Source of the DNA: Protonemura montana
Taxonomy: Eukaryota > Arthropoda > Insecta > Plecoptera > Nemouridae
Length of the DNA stretch: 64,000 nt
Assembly: GCA_947568835.1 (NCBI GenBank)
Contig: OX387602.1
Coordinates: 4,558,570 to 4,622,569, forward strand
Reading direction: 5' to 3'
Shown here: piece by piece, positions 41,301 through 53,300 of the stretch
Layout of the letters: each line of letters starts with the position of its first letter
How positions within the stretch are numbered: position 1 is the stretch's first letter
Program-made: the position numbers and the translations under genes
Notes under the pieces: generated by a model
Database searches by the model: none
Told to the model about the DNA's origin: nothing
Seen by the model: the letters and a program-made list of their open reading frames with translations, nothing else

Positions 41301-44300
41301 TTAGAGTATGTGTCTGCAGCATTGACTCAATGAATGATCCTTGTGTCTAACGATTGTCCTCTTTGTTTGCAGAAACAAGCGTGACAATGAGAAGCGTCGT
41401 CGCATGCAAGAGAACACGTACATTGAAGAGCTGGCTCGACTGATCTCGTCCACCGTAGCGGACATGAACCGAATGAGCTCGAAGCCCGACAAGACTGAAA
41501 TCCTACAGAAGACAGTGGACCAAATCCGAACGATCCGCCAGCAAGAGGGTATCGTAGCATGTGTCAGTGATGCCGTTCAGCAGGGAGAAGTCTCTTCGTC
41601 CAAGCCGAGCATTCTTCCAAACGAAGTGTTTGGCCCTTTACTCTTAGAGGTAAAAAGATTTTACATTTGTTAATGATCAGCAAAGTGCCCTTTAGTTTGC
41701 ATTGCAATGGCTCTAAAGTGTTATAAAAGTGTATTAAGAGATAAAAATATTCTCATTAATAATACTTCCTAAGCACTTTTCGTCGGTTACTGAAACTATT
41801 TTTTTATTATGTTTCTTATGTTATGAAGACAAAGCTTGAATGCTGTTTTGCAAAGATTTTTCATTACCTCTTGACACTGCAAACTAGAAAAGATAGGAAC
41901 TTACAGTAATTTCTCTGCTGGACAATGTTTCAGTCAAAGTACTAATTGAGTTTGTCTTGAATGTTTCAGGCCCTAGAGGGCTTCTTGTTCGTTGTTAGCA
42001 CGGAGGGGAAGGTAGTATATGTGACAGAGAACATTAGTCAGTTCATCAAATACTCCAAGGACGACGTCCACGGCGAGAGCATCTACAACATTATTCACCA
42101 TGGTGACCACGCGAGATTCAACTCGCTGCTGTTGCCGATAGCTATAGGCTCGATCGGTAAGTGCAAACTTTATTTTATTGGCTTCTAGGAATCATGTCTA
42201 GCCGACTGTCATGTGGGAGGCTGTAGCGTTTGCGTGGGCGGATGGATGGATTCTGCTGAAACTGCCCTCATTTATCCTAGAGTCTGGATTAACTGGAGTC
42301 AAAAGGGGAACTCTAATTGGTTGTTTGATTGTAGCTGTCTAGAACTGGTAATCACCTCTATTTGGATGGGCAACCATTATTTAAAAAATGGTTGTAGCTT
42401 TGATAAAATACAGAAAAATATCAAGTGACAAGCTTAAAAAATCCTCATATTGGCAATTTTCTAGAAAGTTAATTTTTTTCACTAATGTGCTTCAAGAAAG
42501 ATGCTTGCACGATCTGTTGAGCTTATGGCAACGTGTTTATATTGTTCCAGGCTGGACGAGCGATCCTCCTGCCCCCAAGAGCAACCGGAGCTTCAACTGC
42601 CGCTTGTTAGTCAAGCCTCCGGATGATTTGAACGAGACGATGGAAGAGAAGCAACAACGAGTATCTAAATACGAAACGATGCAAATTTCTTCAACTGTGC
42701 TTCCTTATCAAAGCGAAAAGTCAGAAGGTGACTATTTTGCTCATCTAGGATTTTTTTCTATTACAAATGTCCAGTAGCTTTTGTTGACAAATAATGATAT
42801 TTTGAACATCTATTTGAACCTTTCAACATACAAGATCTGAAAACAAACAACCAGTTACACTGTACTCAAAAAGTTATCAAAGTTATATCTCAAGCAGGTC
42901 AAGTTATACATGCAGATTATTGGGGTGCAATGGATAAATTTTATTATTTTTCGACCAATTTATCGGTTGGCGTCTGGTCGTCTCATAAACAATTTATTGC
43001 AGGTGGCGACGTGACATCGGAATCAGCCGAGATTGGTCCTTGTCTGATGTGCGTTGCGAGGCGGATAGAAAAGCCCGTGCAGCAGTTTACTATGAAACTG
43101 GACGTCAGCGGCAAGATCATCGGAGTGGACACGAGTAACGTGTCGCCTCCCTACTCTCACTACCTCAACAAGGTCAGTGGAACACACGGATCGGCAAGCA
43201 AAACTCGATGTAGATTATTTTCAAACATGTTACTTGAAAAAAGGAGCCTGGCGCTTACGCTTGAAAAAGACGTGTTCATGTTTTTCCCCACATTGTTGTT
43301 GTTTTCCCCACATTTGTTGGTTGCCTGTAAAGGGGAAACTCAGTTTTATCTACATCGCTGTAATTCGTGTTACAAAGCAAATGATACACATTATCAATAT
43401 CTGAGACAATGAGTAGCATTCCCAATGAATCACTGCTGATAGGTAATATGACTGTCTTACCTTGTCATTGCTGACCTATTTTACATATATCTACAAGAAT
43501 TTGGGCAAAGCCACCTAGTTCCTTCCTGGTACACGTTGGTGACAGTGGATGTGTCACGATACGTTTCCACCCGGCCAAACTTCACAACACACTCATGCAA
43601 AAGACAATTAGTGGTTCGCGATTCATTTAGACCCGTTTAAATAAGGAATCAGCCAGATTGTATTGTGATAACTGGAAGTCGGAACGAAATTTTAATTTTA
43701 CAGTTAGCGAATTCGTTTAAAACGAGTCCGAGCATGAGCATGATCATGAATTTTGTTTCGATGACAACTGAGTAAGCTAGGATTGTTATCTTATCTATCA
43801 GCTGTTATCAATATGGCTGTGTTGTGGCCAGGTATTGTTCTCTGATAGCAAGTCCCAATTCACACACACACACTACCGGTATTTCATTATCATGACACCT
43901 TTTGTGCAAGTCTTATTCAGTATTGGTTCTCAACCGGACAAAGGTGGATGTAGAAGAAAATACCAGTATTTATTTTAAGCTAATTTTATAAAAATGAAAA
44001 CGTTTGAATATTTTTCGACTGTGGAAGAGGTAAATTCTTTGCTGACAAAACATTTTTTTTTTTTTAACTCGTGCAGTTAAAAGTTTTTTTTTTTGACAGT
44101 AAGTCAAAGTCATGTAGCTGAAGTTTTAGCCTAAATTTTGAATAGGACAAAGGACAAATGCTCAAGTACTTTACCTATTAGGAAGTCATCTTTATCTCAC
44201 TAATTTGTGTGTCACCACTACTCAAAACTTAACCAAAAGTATTCTTGAAAGGAAATTTGCATAAAAGTGGAATAGAGTTTTGAATAAATTAGAAGTAGAT

Positions 44301-47300
44301 TGTGAAATTTCAGTCAAATATATTTCATTGTAATTTAAAAAAAAAACCTAACGATTAAGCATAAAATACTGACCCAACGTTACCACTTTGGCTTGTGCAA
44401 CTCGCTGACGTCTGCTTTATCCGCGTGTCCAGGAGCTGGCTGGTCGAATCATGCAGGAGCTCTGCCACCAGCAGGAAGACTTCACCAAGCTCGGCACGCA
44501 TCTCAAGGAGACGCTGACCACCGGCCACGGAACCAGCGTCCCTTATAAGCTGCGGCTTGCCACTCCCGACAAGTTCGTGCAGGTCATCACCAAGTCCAAG
44601 CTGTTCAAGGCCAGCCAGGAACCTGACTTTGTCATGTCCACGCACACCATTCTAGAGTGAGTTGCATTCTTTCGTCCATTATGCTCACGCTAGCAACGCA
44701 ATAACCGTGCTTTCTGTTCCTGGATTAGTGATGTGCTACCTCAATTGAACATTAAAAGAGATTTCTAGCCCTTTGACTACATACTTTAAATTTCACCGTT
44801 GACCGAAAGAATTTGGGCAAAATAAGACTATATAAAAAACATTTACTAGCTGGTTGTCCTTGTTAAGCAAAATTTTCTTTAATCTTTTTGAAGTAGATTT
44901 ATTATGAAGAGTGGTCATGTCCCATAATCACATTCTTTAGTTTTCCAACATTGAGCCCTGAAATTGTGCCCTGCCTAACATAAGCTCATGTCCACAGGGA
45001 TAGCGAAATGTCGCTGGAATGCGGTCACCTATTGACGCCCTCGGCACTGAGCTCGCCGCGATCACTCCTCGCCATCGGCTCAGGTGGCTCCGGCGGCTCC
45101 GGGACGTCAAGCACGACGTCTTCTGTCGGTGGCCCCCTGATGGGAGGCACCGTCAATGGCCAGCCACCAGCAACGCCGCGCGCACGAAACGGTGGTGTCA
45201 CCTCTAGCAACTTCCTCTTGGAGCCAACGGGGGCTGCTTATTCCAGCGAGCTCAGCCTCAACGACTTCAACGACCTGTTCCCAAGCTCAACGTGGGACCT
45301 GATGAACGCAGGCGGGGACGCCACGACGGCGCCACACACGCCCGGCTGGAACGAGCGGCCAGACTCGCGGCAGAGCCTGACGCCGGTCTCAACGCCAACC
45401 CCGCGACCGTCTAGCGTGCATAGCTACAGCCCTGCGATGTGTCCCTCCCCTATCCCCTACGCCACCCAGCCGTCGCCGCTGGCCCAGCCGCCCACCACGC
45501 CCTATATGTTCCCGTATTCGCCTCAAGCCGAACCGCCGGCTAATTTTATGGACGACAGCAAAGACTGTAAGGACGGGATCGTCGATATTGTGAAAGGTGG
45601 CGATTCGTCGAATCCGTGCGACTCGGGACGGCTCAGGAACTTGTTGTTGACTAAACGGCCGAGTGTGAGTGGGGAGGAGGGTGGGGAATCGATGGACCAG
45701 GGAGAAGGCGAGTCTAAGTACAAGAACCCTATCCTGACTGAGCTGCTTGGGCAAGAGGACGACGACGAGCTCCGTGGGGAAGACGCGGCAACTCCTGCAA
45801 ACCGCAGTGGTCAGCCTGCCGGTGCGAGGATGGGAGCTCCCGAGACCGCCGCTAAAGTGTCGAGTGGGAACAACAACATGTTGCTCAAACTCTTGAACAA
45901 AAGTGATGACGACGATGTGCCGGGCATCAAGAAACAAGACGAACTTTTCCAACAGCTGCTCAAGGTAATACTGTGCCACTTTCTTTGCGGCAGGTACTCT
46001 ATATGGTATCGGCTACCTTCTTAAGACTGATTTTGATCGGATAAAATTGGTATGGTAGTAAAATCTGATATATCTTAACTAGGTTTGCTACTTTGGGAAG
46101 GTGCACAGACTTACTAAACGATATCACTTATAACGCAGTTTTTCAAATAAAGTTTGGATAAAATACACACAAGGAAATTGAATAAATTTAAAAAAATTGC
46201 ATTTATGTCTTGGACAACAAGTGATTTCTCTGAAAAATGTATTGACATATATATTCGAAGGCTGTAGTACCAATGAAAGCAGTAGTTGCAGTAGTTGTGA
46301 CGATACTAATGTGCCTGTGCTTAGGATCCGGAAGAGAACAAGTTGCACCTGGACACGGGCCAGCTCGGGGTCAACGATGATCCACTGTTGAAGAGCTACG
46401 GCATTACAACGTCGCCACCGGGTGGCGAGATGATGACCGTCTCGTCCATCATTGGCGCGCGGAAGCGGCCTAGCAATGAAAGCGACGACCCAGCGGGCCC
46501 CTCAAAGCGACCCACTGAGCTCTCTATGCACCACGTGCCGCAGGCAAGTTGCTATCCCTTCCAGCGAACTTAGTTTTAAGCATTTATTCACATGAATGCT
46601 TTTCTGCAATTAAAAGCAAAGGATTTAATTCATTCGTTGAGCATTGCAAGAACTGCTTTGGAATTTATGCTCAGTAGAATCTCTCATTAAGAATGTGGGG
46701 TTGATGTTTACTATTTTAGGATTACCTTTAAATAGCTGAACTGTTTTATTATATTGTTTAGTTTTCAGTAGAATCATTCCAAATCTGCTATGGTAAGCAA
46801 TTTTGTCTTTCGAAGTAGTCCGTCCTATTTATTAGTATTATTTGTAAACATGTGTCTACAATTAGGAAAATTTGCTAGAGTGATGCAACAGTTCTACTTA
46901 TGTCAAACCACTTGAATCAAGTATGGACCGCTCTTTTGCCAAGCAGCAAGCATAAGTCTGACCTTTGCCCACTTATCTCTGCAGGTGAGCTCATCCCAGC
47001 CAGGCACCAGCAAGCTGTGCGAGAAGAACAAGATGCTGGCATTGCTGTTGGCCAAGAAGCCATCCGCACAGACGTCGATACCGGCCGTACCCCCTTCGGT
47101 CATCTCAGCCACGCCGCAGATCAATATCGACCGAATACGGAATTCGCCCGGAGGTCGGCCCGGGCCACTGACCGGAGCCGGGCAGGCGTCAAGGCCCGGA
47201 CACCAGACTGCTCAGCGGCTGGGCAATATCGTGAGTCCCTGGATTTTTATGATTATACTCTTCAATGAATGCATGGTTGGACCAGTCCACTCAGTAAGAG

Positions 47301-50300
47301 CTGTATTGTTGTATAATGCAATTTGCAATCTCAGTTTCAAAATGCATCTAATAAAATTCCACTTAAATAGCTTTGATTGCCTCTTTTGATTCAATATAAC
47401 TCGTGTCTTTCTAGTGACTTCTCAGATGGTCCTTTCAAGATACTAATTGCAGTTGTGTTACCCTGCTCAGACAGGGTTTTAAAACTCTAGGGCTGAAGAA
47501 ACTGGTTGTCTGCCAAAGCTTGGTCCAAACCTAGTTCAAATCCAAGTGGGAGGTCATTAAACCCACATGATTTGGCTCTCCACATGATCTTAAAACATGA
47601 ATAATGATCATTGATCCTGACCACTATTGTGGGTGAATTATATTTCTCTTTTTCATCACAAATATCTTTAAAATTTTCCATTGGTTTATTTGCTACAATG
47701 ATTTAATTAAGGTGTGGGTCCTGTTTAATAGACCTTGTCACTTTATACCAAATTACTTTTACCAAAAATTGGGAACCTCTTTTTTTATCTAGAGATAAAT
47801 GTACGGCAATCTTGTACATCTGAACACTGCTGCAAAATCTAATCAGACGAGCAGGTGTATAATAAGATATCAATCTTTATGTCAAAACTAGTTGTGAGCT
47901 AATTGGAAACCTTTTTTTTCCAGCAACAGCAACAACAACAACAACAGCAACAACAACAACAGCAACAACAGCAGCAACAGCAGCAACAACAACAGCAGCA
48001 GCAGCAGCAACAACAGCAACAGACGCAACAACGGTTCCTAAGCATTCAAGAGGCAGAGCACCAACAAGCCGGACTGATTCACATGCAAAAGATTCAACAA
48101 CAACTTCTGCAACAACAGCAACAACAGCGAGAACAACGACAACGACAGGAGCAGCAACATCAACTTCAACTAGAACAGCAACACATCATCGCAGAATCCC
48201 CGTTGCAACGGCATGTGCAAGTAGAAAACCCATTTGCCCAACAGCAACAGCAGCAAGGCGACAGTCGAAACATGTGGGACAACGGACAACTAGACCCGTT
48301 CCTCTCGGATATCCTTGACCAGATTATCGACGCCGATCCCTCGTCAATCCCGATGACTCCGGTGATGGAGCCTGCAATCAACAACACTGGTTTCCAAGAG
48401 GTCATGAACGAGAAGATGGCCATCAATGCAATCACCAAAGTGCTCATGTCGTGCGAGTCCGCCGTCAAGAGCCCGCCGTCGCCGACAATGTCGATGCCAG
48501 GGACGCCGCCTGCGTACACTACGTCGAGCAATCAAAACTCTCAGGGCTTTCCGCCGCCGCCGCAATACCAGCAGCGGCCGCGGTATGCGTTGCCTCGAAG
48601 TCAGGCTCCGCAGTACAACATGCAGGGCTTGACAAATCCTCAGTTGCAGCAGTTGCAAAGGAACAAGATCATGCAACAACAACAACAGCAGAAAGAGAGG
48701 TTGCTACAGCTGCAACAACAGCAACAGATGGTGATACCTTCCAATGCAAGAGATGACCCGCTGGCACCAAACATCCAGAACATGGACAGCTTGCTGAACA
48801 CCGTTGCGCCGAACGTTTCCTTGCAACGGTCCTCAAGTGTGCCTGACTCACAGCTGTCACCTAATTATGGGGGACTGGCGCAGATGTCGCCCACACAGAG
48901 GCTGAGCCAGGCGCCGTACTCTCCACATGCACAGATGGCGTCACCGCTTGGACAGCAGCAGGCGTTTTCAGCCGCCGCTGCCGCTGCTGCGATGAACAAC
49001 TTTGGCGGGGGCGGAGGACAGCAGGGGGCGCAAGCCAGGCTGTCCCCGCATCCTCCCGGCAGTCTGCCTTCCTTCCAGCAGTCCCAGCTTTCACCACGGA
49101 TCTCTCAGGTACGGTGCTCTTTTACTAGAACCACCAGCTAAAATGGTCAACCACATAGCTGACAAGCAACCCTATAAGAGCAATAATAAACACTGCTATT
49201 TTAAATTTTGGAGCTAAGAATTAAGTAATATTGAAATAGTAATTGCATCTCGACACTAGGCAGTGACCAAAAATGTGAACATAAATTTGTCTCTGGACAA
49301 AGATTCAATGAGTGTAACTACAACTAATAATTACTGAGGGTATGGATAGATCAAACTCACAATAAAAGAAAGCCAGTGGTTATCACAAAAATTTGGGTCT
49401 TTTCACATATTGTCGAGACAATGTACTATGTACATTGTCAATGTACACCAAGCAACAAATCCCTGTCTTCCATGAATGAACCAGCTTTGTGTTGTAGTAT
49501 TCAACCTTCCTTCATTTAAAGTAGATTAAAAAACAAATGTGATAATCACTGTCTACTCTAAAGAGCATTGTGATGTTGTATCTAATGTATTGCGTGCCTT
49601 GGTTCCCTTTAGGGCCAGCAGCAGGGCTATGCTGGCAACCTCGGCCAGCAAGTGGGTCAGCCACAGCAAGGGTCGAGTAGCTGGTCCCAAGCTGCCGCAA
49701 GACTCAGCCTGCAGCAGCAGCAGAACCCCATGCTTAATGCGCAGCTCACTGTGAGTGCCTCCCCACAATTCTTAGCGTAACCACTAAAACCAGGGATCCA
49801 AAACCAGTTCCAATAAGGCTCTGGTACTGGCTTAGACTCGAAGCTAAATATATCTTTGTTCTCAAAATTAAGAGGAAATTTGCTCCCCGAGGATTTCTCT
49901 TATATATGGATTTAGTTCATCATTGATTTGTGTTTGGCAGCCAAAGACAAATTGAGGTCACTCAGAGGTGGAAACTCCATAATTTCAAGTTGTAAGACAT
50001 TTCATTTCATGATATCTTGCAGATTACTTGTATTTAAAACTCGTTTACACTGAATTTATCTATTATAACACTAACGACAACAATTGTTATGTGTGCCACC
50101 AGTACCATGTGTAGGAGGCTCGTTTGCTCCAGAGCAAGCTTAACATTTGCGCTAAAACTCTGACTCATTAAAAACTCGATGGTTCAATCGGTTACTGGTG
50201 AATTATAGAGCTACTTAAAGCTTATAAAACAGTATGTAGGTTGTTTAGCCAAGAGTCTACCGTTCCTAACTTTAAATCCCTTTGCAGCAGGGCAGCTACG

Positions 50301-53300
50301 GCGGTGGTGGTGCGGGCCGGCCTTTTTCGGGCCAGCGCCAGCAGCTTCCGTCAGTGCGTTCCCTGCCAAGCCCGGGGGCTGGTGGTGCCCCCCGGCAGGC
50401 GGCCTATCCCGGGGACCAGTTCCCCCCGCCGCCATCCCCCACCCAGCCGGGCTATGGCCCTGCCGGGCAGCAGCAGTTCCAGCAGCAGCTCCGACTGCAG
50501 CGCACGATATCGGCACCACCCACAGCTACCACGCAGTTGCCAGGTAGGATCACCTGCCGGCTCCAAGAAACGAGGGTTTGATGCTGGGAAGAGGGGGGTG
50601 AACGAATACCGAGCTTTTGAGAGTGGAAAGCAGATTCGATAGCTTAAAAGTCTACAAAAAACAGTAACAGTAAACTTAGTACCATTTTTTAAAACATTTT
50701 GCTGGTTTTTAAATAGATTTCATCAATTTTTACTTTTAATGGAGACTGTTGACTCGGTATTTGAACACCCCCATACTTGAAATAGAATCTTTCATAACAG
50801 AGTCCAAATTTCATCAAAATTTCTCAACCACTTGTTCTTGACTGTACTGCTGTCATTATCGGCTATGGTGTATTCGGCTGTAGAAATTCCGATGTTTTTT
50901 TCCAGCAGCAGTCATTCGATCTTTACCTTTCAGCTACGTCGTTCACAAATCCATACCAATGTCTCGCCAAAAACGAAAACACTTTCAGATAAACTTTAAG
51001 GGAGGGTAAATTCTACATCCCTTACAAATCCTCCACCCTTGCCCAGCCCTTTTAGGAATAGTGTGATTTTCTAAATGAACAATCTTATCGTTAGTTTTGA
51101 GGTTTGCCGTAGTATTTTTGGAATTGGTAGTTTTTGACTTTCTAGTTGGTAGCTTGTATTTCTAGACACTGTTTGAGAGTGGCATCTTTTCAAATTGTTT
51201 TCAAATATGATTTCCTTTTTAAAGCTTGAAGTACAAAACGACGTTACTTTCTAAAGCTGTGCACGACCCCTTTGCACTAACTTGGATGCCGTTTTTGAGT
51301 GTTTTCTTCCTGGAATGTTTGACCGAGAAACGAGAAGCAGCAGTTTTTCTTAGGGGCATCGCCGACAACAGCTCCTCTCGGCTGCTACAGCACAATAATG
51401 CGTTCTCTCTCTCTTTCTCTTTAGACTTGTGCATGCCGTAGAGCAACCTGTTTGTGCTCAACAAACTCTCTTCTTTTATCGCAGGCGCATCGTAGCTTGG
51501 CCTTAAAGTCCCTAATGATACGGTGTTAGTCTGAGAAAAGCAAACTGTCAGTGAGTAAAAGACAGTCCACTGTCAGATTCCAGTTCCAGTTGCTGGACTA
51601 AACCACACAACTTCACAGTCAACTTCACGGTTCTCACCGATATTAGCTGCAATTTAGTTAAATTACTGAGAATTAAAGGTTAATCGAGGTGATCAAGATG
51701 GGAAAAAAGTAAAGAAGTACCTTTACATCAGTGTGTGCAGTCCAGACACCTGCAATCACGCATCAAACAAAGCCCTGCGATGCGCCTGTCGCCGATCGAG
51801 GACGAGTTTGTTGGCGAGTCCAGCAGCCGCCGCCAGTCATAAGGGAAAACTGACGTCGCTTTCACCTGCCTTGTTACAGGTGGACTAAACTCCCCGCGGC
51901 ATTACAATATGAAACAGGACCACCTCCACTCCTCGCTCCACTCGCCCCACCACTACCTCCCCCACCATCCCCATCACCATCCGAGCAACCACCACCACCA
52001 TCAGCAGCAGCAGCAGCCGCCCCACGCAATGATGTACGCCCCTTCCAGCTCCCACCTCCTGCCACCACATCCTTCCGACGGACAGCAGTTTTGTTACGAT
52101 CAGGCGAGCCTGCAAATGTTTGGTGCCAACGACCGCGGCCCACGACCCCAACCCCACCACACACCAACCAATCACCAGCCGGGTGGTAAGTCATGTGACC
52201 TCCGGACTGTCATGTGACCGCTCTCTATCTCTCTTTCTCTCTGTCTCTCTTCTCTCTCTCTCTCTCAATCCTGGGCTATCCCTCGTGTTACGTGTGTTAA
52301 CGATCGTTTGCATCTTGCACGTATATGTTCGTCCTGCGCCTTCTAGATTTGCTCACACGAGGGAGTCACGCGTCCAATCAACCACTCCTCTTTTTTTATT
52401 TTTGTTTGTTTTGTGTTTTTTTTTTTTTTACATCTTTTGTTGTTGTGCTTTTTGTGTCTTACTTGTTCTAGCTGTTTTTTGTCGTGGTTACTTTTGTTTT
52501 GCTTGTGTCCTGTTGGTCCTGCCAATCCCTTCCTTCCTGTGGGAGCACCGGGGTTGTCGCCAGCGATGCACAAGCGCACCGCTCGATTCCGTGCGTCGCG
52601 TCACAATCACGTCACCGACACCACATTCTCACCGGCAAACCGGTCTCGGCTGCATCTGCCCTCCGCCATGATACTGTAGATTCACGTTGAATGTGCAAGA
52701 ACGATCCCGTTGCTAGTAAATGGACTTTGTTTTTTTTTGAGGCAAATTCAGCAGAAGCTGTTTGTGCTTAATTCTTAGAAAAAACATTATCTTTTTGTCA
52801 TGTAATCTGAATTTCAGTCCATCTCAAATAACTCCACCTGGTCAGATATTTTCTTTCTGTTTTGAAGAAACCTTTTTAACACCTTTGATAGATTGGTCCT
52901 CTATTTTTTGGTACATCATATTTCTTAATTGATCTGTTAGTCAAAGTTAGAGCCCCTTTCTCTTTGTCTTGCACAAAAGCATCAATGTAATCCAGTGTCG
53001 CTGTTGAAGGGAGATGTATCTATCGGTCTGTCTCATGTCAGGTGGTCACTCGCGTCTCTCATTGTCTCATCGCTTCTGCGTCATCACACGTGCCAACATG
53101 CCAATACAGCAATGTGCTTTCGGTATTCTCATTCGTTACTGTTGGGTCTTCTGTCGCCCCATCCACACAGTGTTGATGTAATCGAACACCACACCCCATT
53201 TCAGCCGAGCTTGTTGATAATTGTTTTCTATTTGTACATACTTCTTTTGTTCTTCTCTCTGGATTATAAACCTTACAGCAAGCTCCTTTGCCATTTAATT

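Noticed and set aside
42388-42777. 129-codon open frame covering the fourth coding exon
   Set aside because: Only 42,551-42,727 is exon; the flanks are intron with proper acceptor and donor.
45389-45979. 196-codon minus-strand open frame
   Set aside because: It is the shadow of the coactivator exon with the LxxLL boxes, which is far better supported.
48166-48860. Several open frames opposite or out of frame with the polyQ exon
   Set aside because: They are shadows created by Gln/Pro-rich codon composition of the real exon.
52120-52690. Hydrophobic plus-strand frames (Phe/Leu/Cys-rich)
   Set aside because: They come from T/C-rich intron sequence and a CT microsatellite.
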